Below, piece by piece: positions 11,742-24,300 of a stretch of 64,000 nucleotides of DNA. This stretch comes from Cladocopium goreaui. Taxonomy: Eukaryota; Sar; Dinophyceae; Suessiales; Symbiodiniaceae. Location: contig CAMXCT020002702.1 of assembly GCA_947184155.2 (NCBI GenBank), positions 215,966-279,965 on the forward strand, read 5' to 3'. Every line of letters starts with the position of its first letter. The first letter of the stretch is position 1. Made by a program: the position numbers and the translations under genes. The notes below the pieces were generated by a model. It was given only the letters and a program-made list of their open reading frames with translations. It was not told where the DNA came from and did no database searches.

Positions 11742-14640
11742 ATGTCCGACTTCGACGTCGAATTGCTGGTCTCGAAAGCGCTGTCTTTTGCGGTGCCTGG
11801 GACTGGAGACCTGTAGAGATTCGAGGAAAATGTGGACCAAACTGGATGATTTTACTCTGTAATCTTTGGCTAATCGGGAAATCTGCCAAGGAGCCTAGTT
11901 TCTGGTAAACTGTGACTCTGCTTGGAACATCTATGAGCGCTTCTGAAGAAATCTTGGATCCCCAAGACTAAAATTGGTGGATTGTGGGAGCAGGACACTG
12001 AATGGTGATTTGTGGTGTCAGAGTGACGACGCAAAGGTCATCGGCGGCTCCTGCCTTGGAAAGTTGCCACAGGCGTTGGGTGATAACAGCCTAAGCGTGG
12101 GTTCCTGAAATGATACCGTTGATCATTGTGTATCGATCCAATTCGTTTCTTTTCCCATCTTGCGAGGACTTTGTTCCATATTCCATGGAGAATGCACCAC
12201 CTGCATTCATCAGGAAGCATCCATGGATTGGGCCGCAAACACTTGATGAAAGCACCAAAGCTGGTTGCGACAGTTTTTCACTAGTTGATCCGATGTTCCA
12301 TCACCAGGTGGCAGCTGTGTGGCGGGCAAAGTCAGCTGAAGGCATTTCCAAGATTTCGATTTGGACAGAAACGGCCGGGTCTCCCAAGGGTTGGAACCGT
12401 TTGGGGATCTATAATCATCAGTTTAGTTTTCCAGCAACAATGAGGACTTGAGATGAAAGAGCAAAGATATGATATAGCCTATAGCCATTGAAATCTTGGT
12501 ACTGATCAAGATTTTAGACAACCCAAAGAGCCCAAAGATCCTTTTTTTTGCACCAAAGCTGTTCCCATATATTTTGAGATTAACTTCCGACTCCAAGTCC
12601 AGTTTTTAAATATGCGAGATGGATGCTGTTGAAACTGGATGTGCCCTCTAAGGTGAGCATGGGAGTGCAGCTTGCATACAATGTGGTGCGACGTACTCCT
12701 GTGACGACGTATGCTGAAATTGCACCTTGGATTTCAACACTTTTTATGGTCGCTGCTTGAGAACTGGGGATGTTGGCACGGGGAGATGACGCACTCTGGT
12801 TGGTACTTCCTTCATTCATGCCTGGACTGCTTTACGTTTAAAATTGAAGGGCAAATATCGAGCTCTATTGGTTTAATGCTTCGGTTTCGATGCTTTTTGC
12901 TGTAGCCGAGGCGATTTTGTTTCCACAACTATTGCTGTTGACGCTGGTTGTGGCATGGGCAGATGGAAATCTGGGACCCAGGGTTTGGCCCGGCGGCCTA
13001 GTGGGCATTGTGCATCTAATCCATTCATGAGATGGCTTGCTGAACTCCATCAAGACGATATATACTAAGCCCCGAAAAAAAATATAAACGAGTAATTTAC
13101 CACCGGTTTAGTAGGATTTTAATTTTCCTATCGATTTAGGCGTTTCCATAGGGTATTTTCGTGCACGACCTTATCAGCCATAGTTTCACGAGGTGTTGCA
13201 ACCTGACTGGCTTGCGTTGTTGCCTCACTGGCGCATAGAGAAGTTTCGGGTCGCCACGTTCGCCATGTGTCACTTGCAAAACCACAGATCTTTCCGTCCA
13301 TTGGTCGCAAGGCTGGCAGACCTTTGTCTCTGCGTGGGAGTGACTGCCATGGCACTGGGATGGGCCGCTTGGATAACTGATGGGATCTGACGGGTTAAGG
13401 CTGCAAAGTCATGGCTGTACTTGTTACAAGTATAGCTATATACTACAATAGCCAGGTAAAAATAGGATGAGAAGCCAACTGAGGTGGTCATTCCTGGGCT
13501 GTCAGGGTTCTCCTAACCTCGAAGTCCCAAAGAAAAGTTTGCCTTGGCAAAGAGTGATCTTGGAAGCCCCTTGTTCTGCAGGGAAATTTCTATCATGACG
13601 ATTACTGTAGTCTAGTACTTCCAGAAGGGATTTCGCCTACAAGTTGACTAGGGTTAGAGCCCCCATGTGTGTTTATCCACAAAGAGGGTACCCGAAAATC
13701 CCATATGGTCGAATATTTAATACGCATTCCTAGTTGAAATTGGCATTTAGGGCAGTATACTGTATACTGCACCCCATTTTCAGTTAAACCTAAATATAAT
13801 ATGGTTATTTCATGTTTCTTCTCCATAATTATGTTCAGTATAATGCCATTATTGATGACGTTAATTTAATCCACAACTTACTGACCAACGGCTGCCCACC
13901 ACCAGGTTTCAAGCACGTTCACCACGGCGGCATACACGGCCAACGCCTTGTTTGGCCTGGTGGCCGTCCTGCCACAGGTGCCGAACATCTGTGAGTTTTG
14001 GTGATGGAATCTGTGATGAACAATTTTGCAGGTGATCATCAACTACAAGAACAAGTCGACTGGACAGCTGTCCTTTCTGGTCACTGCCATGACCTTTGGA
14101 GGGCCGCTTTGCTTAACCCATGGCCCAAGACCGGAGAGCCCGCAGCCCAACATGCCATTTTCACCATGGGCAAGACGTGGAGGTGTGTCAAATCAACCAT
14201 CATGCCATTTTCCAAAATCCATAATATTCCACGATGGTCATAATTATCTACCATTTTGGATCATTTCAATTCATTCTTTCATGGCAAACCTCGCTGGTGC
14301 TACCCCCCCCATCCTTTTCTGCCCGCCACCCAGGACATCAGCGCGGTTGTACACCACCTTCGTGGAAGTAGATGACCTGGCGCTGCAACTGACCATGCCT
14401 CTTGGCTCAGCGGAGGCGGTGGCAGATCCAGGCCGGCTTTTTTTTGGGGTCAGATTGGACACCCCCAAAAAAACATCCAAAACACCAAGACATTTCAACT
14501 CGAAAATCTTGGAAACAATCAACCAGGATTTCTGGTCTTCTTTTGGGTGCGTTCTGAGGATGCTGAATTGGAGTTTGGTCAGCACCCTGATGCTGCAATT
14601 CGCTGTGTACCGCGATCGCCGACCTCTGCCTGCGAAACCT
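11742..14640 (+). CDS. MPDU1: MPDU1-like PQ-loop membrane protein
   Basis: Exons in order: 11742-11792 (MSDFDVELLVSKALSFA), 12037-12072 (VIGGSCLGKLPQ), 12308-12373 (VAAVWRAKSAEGISKISIW), 12653-12712, 12911-12987, 13312-13378, 13906-13977 (ends LFGLVAVLPQ), 14032-14110 (NYKNKSTGQLSFLVTAMTF), 14342 to about 14425 (RLYTTFVEVDD) and about 14558-14640 (NWSLVSTLMLQFAVYRD). Order and spacing follow human MPDU1 from SKGLGLG to the last membrane segment. Both PQ-loop signatures are present: KLPQ with KSAEG, and LPQ with STGQLS. MPDU1 (Lec35) is an ER membrane protein needed to use dolichol-linked mannose and glucose in glycan assembly. Joins stay in frame with GT, GC and GA donors. The ATG lies one base after an AG, a plausible spliced-leader acceptor. 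The 3' terminal exon is unresolved; a candidate begins at 14813. Confidence 0.85.
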
Positions 14641-17173
14641 GCGCCACTTGGCTGCGGTTTTTGTATGGTGCCACAAGTTGTGGTTGGAAAAAAATCTGCT
14701 TGAATCACTGGTGATTATCACTGGTGATTCAAATCCTTTCCCCACTTTTCTGGGCTCATGTTGTCACCGCTCTTTTTCACCGTTGGCACATCTTCCCACA
14801 GGGTCACAACACGGAGCTGCAGGAGTTCCGAAGAGAGCCCGACCATGGAGAAACCGTCCTTCAAGCGCCAGGCCTCGGTGGTGAAGGCGGGATTCGGGTC
14901 TGGGAGCGGCTGCTGGGATGTTCTGGTGAAAATGGCTGGATTCTGGATGAACTCGGGATGAACTTGGGATGAACATAGTGCGAACCTGGAGGTGCTGTGA
15001 GGATGGTGGATGGGGGATGAGGCGAAGTCAGAACACCGCAATTCTCCATTCAAATTCATTTTGAACCAATGGATTCTGGAAGGTGATGGCAGGCTTGTGC
15101 TGACCATCGTAGCTGGTGATTGATTACACATGCCGATTCTAAGGTGGAGTGAATAACAACGAACTCCGTATGGATATCAGTACTCAAAAGCCACGATCAT
15201 ATACTGCAAACTGCAAAAAGATATTGTTTGAATCACTGACTCCGAACACATTGTTGGTCTTATGATCATTGAAAACATATACATACATACATACATACAT
15301 ACATACATACATACATACATACATACATACATACATACATACATACATACATACATACATACATACATACATACATACATACATACATACATACATACAT
15401 ACAACATACATACATACATACATACATACATACATACATACATACATACATACATACATACATACATACATACATACATACATACATACATACATCATAC
15501 ATACATACATACATACATACATACATACATACATACATACATACATACATACATACATACATACATACATACATACATACATACATACATACATACATAC
15601 ATACATACATACATACATACATACATACATACATACATACATACATACATACATACATACATACATACATACATACATACATACATACATACATACATAC
15701 ATACATACATACATACATACATACATACATACATACATACATACATACATACATACATACATACATACATACATACATAACATACATACATGTATATATA
15801 TATATATGTACACATATATTACACATATCATATATATATATACATACAATACAGTACATATCAACATGCAAACCATCCATTTCCCATGGACCTGTTGGGT
15901 CTTTCCATTTTTCGCCAGGCTTTTGCCAGCTTTGGCTCCTCTCGCTGCTTGTCAGAGTACCTCGGTAAAGCACCAGAGGCTGAAGGTGTCGAAGGGTCAC
16001 CATGGGAAAATCCTTGGGAAACTTTGGGAACATGTTGTGGAAACGTCAATGGCTTCAATGGAAACTTCTGACATCAACAAATCCACCGTTTTGCATCGAG
16101 GATGGTGGACGTGGAGATGATGGATGGCACTGTGGAAGTGATCAAGTCGAAGTCCAGCCAATCCTTGTCTCATTTTGCAGCATGGCTATTGGAAGGGCAG
16201 ATGGGAAGACCACATTTACCACTGGGGTAATGGCAATGAAAGACTATTTTGGGGCAACCACCTCTCTGATTATTTGTATATACATATATATATATGTACA
16301 TAGCTATATAAGAGAGTTCATTCATACAGGGTTGACATGATTACAATAATCCTACTAGCAACGGGTTTGCAAAATGCACCTGGTTCAGCTGGCAATATTA
16401 TGGCGCCTGTTTCAGAATATAATCAACTCAATTCAACATAGTTTTCAATCTTTTCGTGTCGAAAACACTTTCCAATCCTGGTCTATTTGCTAGCATCATT
16501 GGAGTGATATGTGGCTGGGCAGTTGTGATTAGTATCAAAGAATGGCCATGTGGCTTTCCCAAACAACTTTCCTGCTGGTGAATTTGCCAAGAAGCAACAG
16601 ATCCTGCATCTTAGGTGGCGCCCCATTATGTGGCAACTCACCAGCTTTGGTTCGAGGGAAATCCACGGGACATTCCAAGTTTTCGCACGCAAAAACCCTG
16701 GCTTCTTCTCGTTTCGTTACATCAATTCGTCGTCACTTTTCCAGATGATTGTATCATAAACAATCCCCATCATATCTCCATAGCATGGTCGATTTAATTC
16801 TCCCATTGGGTTTCCCATGTTTATCCCAATTTCTGTACCTTCCATATCTCCATGGATTCAGCAGGCACGGTCCATCTCCTGGAGCACGCCGGTCGCCAGT
16901 AGCTCGGTGCCTTGTTTTGATATCCCTCCGGACCTCCGCCAGGCGAAGTTGGGCCGGGTGACCGGGTTGCTTGGTTCCTATTTTTGGAAAGGTCAGGTGG
17001 AGATGATGGGGATGTTGAAGTTTCTGTTTTCCTACTGTAATTATCTGTAATTAAAATTTGTTCTCTGCTTGCCTTTACATGTCATTGGGTACTGTACGCT
17101 AATTATTTGGACATTACATATGAAATTGCATGTTGATGTTGTTGATTGCACCAATGTGTGTACTAATTTATAG
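14641..17173. other. Stretch with one candidate terminal exon and a microsatellite
   Basis: A polar reading frame starting after CAG at 14812 (TELQEFRREPDHGETVLQ) could be the tail of the MPDU1-like gene, but three frames are open there. Apart from the CATA microsatellite the rest shows only weak exon-like pieces, for example 15920-15965 with AG and GT borders. None could be assigned. Confidence 0.35.
15277..15791. repeat. (CATA)n microsatellite, about 0.5 kb
   Basis: Over 120 tandem CATA units, interrupted only at about 15402 (CAACATA), 15495 (CATCATA) and near the end. Long open frames on both strands across it are an artefact of a 4-bp repeat that contains no stop codon in any frame. Confidence 0.98.
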
Positions 17174-17234
17174 ATGGAATGCTACACCATTGCCGTTGAT
17201 GACATCCCCCACGTTTATTTGGTCAGTGCCGCAG
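17174..17234 (+). CDS. Isolated exon-like stretch
   Basis: Between a TTTATAG acceptor and a GCAG|GT donor lies an open frame reading MECYTIAVDDIPHVYLVSAA. No neighbour exon or family was found. It may be chance. Confidence 0.22.
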
Positions 17235-17530
17235 GTGTCCAGTCCACCTCTGCGACGAAATTGAGCTTGGTGACATGGGTCTCAATTGGAACAAAGGGAT
17301 TTTTAGTCGGAACATGTCGGAACTGAAACTGCCAAAGATTCCAGTTTGACCAGAAAGATGGGTCATGATGGATATAAGAGACACACATGGAGAGGGAGCC
17401 AGCAAGAATTGGAGTATACTTAGTATATTAAGCAATGGCAGCAATGGGTAAACATGTATACCACCAAAAGTTGGGATATGAATCCAGCAATGGAGATATT
17501 GACCAAACTCGAGGCGAAAATCACCGGAAA

Positions 17531-19202
17531 CTATGGTGAGGTGATCATCCAAATAGAGGACTTTTCGGCGATCCATTGAGATCCATCAATGTTCACTTCC
17601 CTGCGAGGCAAAAGGTCTTGACAGGTCCAGCGTAGAGAGAACAAGGGCCGGGGAGCGGACGTGGCTACCATGGTCCCATATGTAGGAATGATAAGCGCCT
17701 CTGGCTGGTAAGTCTGGTGACTGGGGTGATGGTGGTGATGATGATGATGATGAACATTCGGAGATGATTCGTAAGTGGGTGACCTCATCCTGTTTGACAG
17801 GTATCCAGCTACTGACGATTGAGCAAATGCCCAGGCATTCCAGTGATACATGATGGTATCAAAGGTTATTACTCCACAACTGGGGTGAGGGCTGGGGGAA
17901 TGGTGGTAACAACGCCACTTTTAAGGGTCGGAATTGAATAGTCAGAACTGTTTGTGATACTTTGATTCTTAGTCACAACCCATTCGCACTACCACTCCCA
18001 CCCTTTTGGCAGAACTGCATCCACTGCATCTATGATTTCCATGATGTCTCTTTGCTTTTGAAAGGTGCAGTGCAAGAAAATCCAGCATGGCATTTTGTCT
18101 CCTGGCTGTGTCCCAAGCAGCAATGGATCTGGATGACCAATCCAATTTGTTTCCAAAAGGATTCCTGTAGATGTAGAGATCAGAAGCTGCACTTCAGGCT
18201 TCAAATCCTTCGGTTGCACGTTGAAAATGTACAAGTGGGCTTCCGCCATCCAAGTGAATACGTCTGCCGTTTTGGGACACATCTTGATGGCAAGGTCCTG
18301 ACCTGTGCTTTACCTTGCTCAGCTGTCAAATAGAGAGTCAATCTACATGGAGTTTGAAACTCGGATGAAGCCCCAAACCCAGACTAGTAGGCCCTTGGTA
18401 TGTGTGATGCTGGATACGGCTTTATGAAACTGTTACTTTAATGAGGCCATGCAGTCTGGCTTGCATGCCAGCATCTTGTCATTGAAACCAAGATACAGGA
18501 ACATGATTCTAAGGGTGAGCGTCGATGGTTGACTCAAGTATCCTTGCAGCAAGAGGGGAACGACAGGCACTACTGAGCCAGATATTTTCCTTGATGCCTC
18601 ACCACGCAGTTCTGCAAGGAGGTGCCAAAACAAAGTAGGATGAGCTTCAAAGCGTAGCGCCATAGCGCCATGCTCAAAGAAGAAGACGATCCATCCTTCC
18701 GACAGAATCAGAAGGTGGGAGCAGGTATTGGAACCGACAGACAAAATGATAGGTTGCTTGCTGCATGTTACATGTTGAACTTATCAAGGCAAGGGTACAA
18801 ACATGTACAAACCAATGTCACAGCCAATGGAAATGAGGATATCACCCAGATTGGCCAAACAATCTTTGCCACACAATAACCAAGACACGTGCCTTCTCCA
18901 GTTGACATCTGAGATTTCGTGCGGACTGAGGCGTCAAGCGGTGGCTTGAGCGTTTCCCAATCTGCCAGGGCTCAGAAATGGCTGGACCAGCTGGTCCAAG
19001 TAGCCACTGGGATCAAGCCATGGAAGGGTGGAAGATCATCTTCATTTGTTGATTTTCCAGCTGGTGCCACTGGTTTTTTTTGACCAGTTTGGCTCCAGGC
19101 ATCCACGGGCATATACACATTTCCCGCTGAGGAGTCACGCATGCTCAGCAATTGGGAGGAGCCTGTGGTCATTTTATGACCCAAGTGGCAGATGGTGGCC
19201 AT
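17531..19202 (-). CDS. Candidate minus-strand coding region, unrecognised
   Basis: Four non-overlapping minus-strand frames with protein-like composition follow each other: 18972-19202, 18433-18744, 17989-18302 and 17531-17851. They include MRDSSAGNVYMPVDAWSQ, RFEAHPTLFWHLLAEL and a poly-His run with QPEALIIPTYGTMVATSA. The plus strand here is poor in coding features. The pieces could be exons of one gene, remnants of a decayed retrogene, or unrelated. No family was recognised. Confidence 0.3.
17989..18302 (-). CDS. Best minus-strand exon candidate of the 17.5-19.2 kb region
   Basis: Read on the minus strand it begins right after CAG (AG|G acceptor) and stays open for 104 codons to a TAG. 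It reads QDLAIKMCPKTADVFTWMAE and later KPEVQLLISTSTGILLETNW, with a balanced, globular-looking composition. No family was recognised. Confidence 0.35.
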
Positions 19203-20286
19203 TTTGATAGGGTGTATTCAAGAAACGATACAGGGGCTGACACCCGCGGATTTTGCCATGGACAATCCAAAGATGGTTGTTAGTTGTTACTATTTTACGA
19301 AAGTCCTGAAATCTCAGATATGAGTTTCAGCAGGCTGAATGACAAGCTTTCTGCACAAAAGACCCCCTTCACTTTTTTAGGGCTATCATTTGGGCACCAG
19401 GGGTTCCACTGGGGTTGGTTGATCTGTATCAGTGTCAACAACTCTCTGAAGGGTTGTGCTGATGGGTTGGGTCGAATTTGTTGAACACAGTTTTCTTTTC
19501 CATTTATATATGTATAATAATTACAGTATGTCGCATGTATGTAGGGACGTACGGACATACAGGTTCCTGCACTTGATTCAAGATTGATCTGATTTGCTCT
19601 GATAAAAACCGCCATGAACAACACCGCCGTTTGTTGGGATAGCGCAGAGAGAAAGCGACCATGTTGTCAAACGAACAGCCTGGAAACGCTGAAAACAACT
19701 CAAATGATGCTGCAACACAGTCTTAGCTGTATCAAGCACCAGTTTGGGACTCCCACTATGTATAATTACATCGGTGATTCATATACTTTCGCACATTATC
19801 TATGACCCATTCTCAACATCGCGTTCGAAACAATTGCTTCAACCAGAACCCAAATTTTCAGCCAGTGATGCCACGCCACCCATTCACCCCAGCCAGAAGC
19901 ACCCTCGCCCTATACCAACCCATACAGCAAGTAAATAACACAGCCTAGGGCACTTGAAGAAACACACTCAACACCCAAGACATAGCAGTACTGGGTTTGT
20001 CTCAAAATCCAGTCCCCCGAAATCTGATGGTTTATCATCATGTTTCCTATTGAATGGCAATTTAATGGGTCCGAGTCCATCCCCTATTTTCAGCATTTGC
20101 AGCCACATCCATATCTAGGATATTTCCCATTACCAATGTAGATGGTATATGTACACATATATATATATGTATAGATATTATATCGTATATAACTGTATAG
20201 ATATACACATACTTTATTGATATCCCATCAATGGGTATACTGCACCCCATTTTGAGACAGACCCACCATTTGCGTCCAATCCCCAG
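19203..20286. other. Stretch without a supported gene
   Basis: No exon with matching frame and splice borders was found. It holds short TA runs near 20150-20180. If the coiled-coil gene starts upstream of 20287, its first exons and promoter would lie here, but no start codon could be assigned. Confidence 0.35.
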
Positions 20287-21311
20287 GAGTTCTCGGCGCA
20301 TCGCAACGACGTGCAGCACCGTTTCGCTGAGCTCACGGAGACGTTGCGACGCAAACAGGTGCCACGACAGGGCTGGGTCTCGGGGCCAACCATCACCACC
20401 CAAGGAAGATTGGCCCCGTGTTTCAAAGAATGCGTTGCGTTGTTGGTGACCATGGTAAACGTAGGCCCACCCAGATATCTGGTGTGGGTATGTCATGTTC
20501 TCATATCCCAAACTACGAATCAAACCAACCGGGCCCATGATCCCTATGCTCCTTCAACATCGGTTTATAACAGTGATTACAGTGATTACCCACTACTTGC
20601 TAACTGGTATCATCATCCAACTGCCAAATGTCGGGGAACTCATTTGGGTCAAATTTACGGTCAAATTTTGAGGTGACATCAGATTCGTTTGGACTTCAAG
20701 AATTGTCAGTTGCTGCTCCCATAGCAATGTCCTCATCCTGCACAGGAACCCCACCTGGAGAGTGAGTTGGAGAAGTGCAGTCGACGGCTACAGCAGCTGT
20801 CACAAAGCAACGAGGACGCAGAGGGGAAAGGTTGACAGATCGTAGGGTGGTTTCCAGATTCCCAGATGGATGTGGGTCGATATAAACGGCCAGAAAACTG
20901 GGGAGGTAGAGGAACATCACAGCGGACTGTTCAGTGTTCACGGGCCAAGTAGAGAGAAAAAACTATATACATTATGTACCTTCTAGTGACTTCCGAAGGT
21001 TGCTGTCACTGCGGGATTTATCCCCAGGTGTTTGTGAATTATTGTGAATGTAGTAATATCCCTCTAATTTTAAAGGCAAATCTCAAAGGTGGTTATGGTG
21101 CTTGACTCACAATAATGGAAAACCACTCCGTGGATCATAGGAACACACGCATTTTTTTCTCCCACATGGTGTGTGACAGCAATGTCGCTGGAGATGTTTG
21201 CAGTTGATTTTAATGACCAATTTCAAGAACTACCCGTGTGTTGGCAGGAGACCCTTTGTCGCATGGGCGATCTGAAGACTGCTGTGGAAAATGGACAGCA
21301 ATCCTTGGAAG
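20287..21311 (+). CDS. Coiled-coil gene, first recognised cassette (B, C, fused D+E)
   Basis: Exons: B-like 20287-20358 (24 codons, EFSAHRNDVQHRFAELTETL, GT donor); C 20746-20830 (85 nt, SELEKCSRRLQQLSQSNED, GT donor); and 21180-21311 (132 nt, phase 1-1), which covers the positions of D and E in a single exon (AMSLEMFAVDFND then LCRMGDLKTAVENGQQSLE). The C exon has exactly the length and phase of all other C exons. The fused exon is the only one of its kind here and starts with C rather than G. Confidence 0.6.
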
Positions 21312-24300
21312 GTGGCCTGTCATCCCGTTATGGCATGTGGCTGCGCGGGTATGCTTTCTTGGGAGACGACGAACGAAGTTCATCGGAATCCCCTGTCAAA
21401 CCTAAGCTCAGATGTAGCATCACTAGGACATCGACCGCAGGCTTAATTTTACTGTATCACTGTATCACGCTGGTGAGAAATCGGAATAGATAGAGAGCCA
21501 GTATCCTCAAGGCATAACTTGGTAGTTTCTGGAAAGTTTGATCACCCTGATCCTCATTGGTTTGTAAGGAGAGGTTTCAAGATATGGTGTTGGTGGCCTC
21601 TCTCAACTATGTTTCTTTGGTTACAATGGTTGCAGCCCACATTTTGATGTCAGTCTACCTGAAATCTAACGTCCCCAAACCCACAGATTTTGGCCAATTC
21701 TACTAGTCAACCTATGTTTTTCTTGGGATCCATCTGATTTTTGGGAAGTCAGCCCCATCCCCATCCCCTTCCCCGCAGCAGGTCTCCGTGCGCGCGTCAG
21801 CACCAAGCTGCAGGAGATGGGAACGTCCTTCGAGGAGCACAAGAAGGATCTCCTGTCGCGAGTCTCCGAGGAGTTGTGCCTTGCTACCCCGGGGAGGTTG
21901 GGGGTTGGGGTGAACATGTCTGGTGGGGAAATGCCATAGAGTTGTTGTGTATAGGGTAGAAAAAACAACACAAAGGGGATTTATGCGAGAATGTTCAGGG
22001 GAATGTTCGGCAGTCTGCATGATGTATTCTTTGCGTTTGGAGCCTGTTGGGGCCTAGATATGTTTCGTCCAGAATCACTTGGTTCAATGGCAGAGTTTCC
22101 AGCTGTATCCTCAGTGGTTGATCAACTCTCAGGGGCAAGGCAGCCCATAACGTATGGAAACAGCCATGGCAGGAAACAACCATGGCAGCCATGGCATGTG
22201 GGGATTTCCCAGCCATGAGGCAAGCGGAGGCCTCCAGCTCTAAGAGACAAAGCAAGGCCTTGGGAGAGGCGCATAAAAGTGGATGATCTTTCTCGGATCG
22301 GAATTGGGGCATGTGACCAGCATGGATTACCCTCTGGTTATGTCAAAATAGCTATTGAAAATGGCTATCTATAGTGGACTTTCCCGTTAAAAATGGTGAT
22401 TTTCCATAGTTATGTTAGTTTACCAGAGGGTATACAGTATTTCTACGGTTATCCAGTTTGCAACTGGCTTGGATTCATCTTGGATATCTATGTCATGATG
22501 ACTTGGGGTCATTTTTCTGCCGCTGGCTTTTCCGCGCAGGAGCTTCTGCGAAAAATGGCGGAGCTCAACCAGAAGTTGCTTCGGAGCAGATGGGCACCCA
22601 ACGGTGGAGAGAGAACCCATAGGAACCAGCAACAGGAGGGCTGAGTAGGGGATAATCATTGAAAGCCAACCAACATGGGGTGTAATCAACAAGAATGAGA
22701 TGGAGCATATGTGGGACCAAATATGAAAGTCTGGTCATGATTAATAAACCTGCCATTGGGCACCAGTTCTTTGACCCGAGTATGGCTTCAGAAGCGACAA
22801 AGGCGTGATCATGAAACGAGGGCTTGACTCCACTCCCCTACTTCCAGTGTGATTGGGTGGATGTGCATCCCAGTCAGTAAGTGGTCAAGAACCGTGCTTG
22901 TTTTCACACAGAAAGAGGCTGTTTTGTCAGGTTAGGCGAGAACATGAGCAGTGTGGAGGAAGAGTCCATTTCGCGTTTCGAGGTCGGGGGGCTGATGAAC
23001 TAATTGCTTCCTGACATAGCCGGAGGATCAACTATCATCCCAAACGATATGGGAATTTGATGCCCCAATCAGAAGGAACAACAAGGACTGTATTGATTGA
23101 GCTTGGATGACGTTGCTCCACAATTTTTTCAATGACCATGACGCAAAAAAAATGGCATGGAGAGCATGAAGGAAATTGGTTGATGTATTTTGGTGTGGTC
23201 TTCTGGTGTTCAGATGTTTTGTCATATGGCTCACCACTTTTCAGCTTTGTTATGACTAGTTGCAGCCTCTAAAGCTTCGGGTTTCAACTTGTGCAACTTA
23301 GATTCCAACCCCTGTGATGTTTGCCCAGGATTAACAACACCGGATTTAGTAGTAGGGGGGTAGCATTACTGTCACTCTTTGAGATTCTCCACCAGATAAT
23401 CAACCAAAACAATTGTTGACTGCGGGTATATTACCCACTTTGTGAAGCCAAATAAACGCGGTTTTTAAAGCACTTCACCTAGTATGTTATTCCTTTTCAC
23501 TGACTGGGTCTTCTCAATGAAGATTTGGGCCAGGGACTTCGGGGAGATGTTCAAGCACTGACCAAACGAGTGGCCCTCAGATTGAAGTGTAAAGCCACCT
23601 GTCCAGCGACACGCTTTTAGTGGACTTCTCGCTTCTCCTTGCTCTGGGGAATGGGTGAAACTTGGTGCCCTGAAATAGCTTTTTGGATGCTATGATGGTG
23701 TCGTCAAACTGATGTCCACCAAAACGCGGGCGAAACGCGACCTGCTTTTTCTCAATGTGACCAAGAAGCGCAAGCCCTTCATAAATTGGCCATGTCATTT
23801 CCCATCCCTCTGGTAATTTAACACTATTAACCACTATTAACCACCATTATTAACCACTATTAACCACCATTAACCACTGGTTGAAGTATCCCTTTCCGCC
23901 TTCCCGGGGCGTCCGTGGCGATGTCCACCACGTATCCCGGCAGGGCTCGATGCCGCACCTCGAGCCGACGTGGAGCTAAGGAAGACGGAGGCATGTTGGG
24001 TATATTCCCAATGAAATAGCCATAAAAAATAGGGATAATGATCAGCAAAACCATTGGGTTTATATAGGGGTACACAACATTTAATATATGATTGTACTGG
24101 AAGATTGTTATAGTCATTATGATTGTTGTTTAACTAACCATCATTATATATATATATATGTAAATATTTATGATTAATGATGTTTAATGTGAGGTTATAT
24201 CACCAAAAAATACTTATTTTAATGATATTATATTGTGAATGATGGTTAAACAACAATCATAATGCCAATAACCATGACAAGAGGAATAGTCATGGCTATG

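Noticed and set aside
15177..16120. Long open frames on both strands (over 200 codons) with repeated YVCM or IHTY peptides
   Set aside because: They are produced by the CATA microsatellite, which has no stop codon in any frame. There is no other coding evidence.
16860..16965. Possible minus-strand exon (KQGTELLATGVLQEMDR), with a faintly similar piece at 6836-6930
   Set aside because: Frames are open on both strands and no partner exon was found. The piece at 6836-6930 is better explained as a plus-strand terminal exon.
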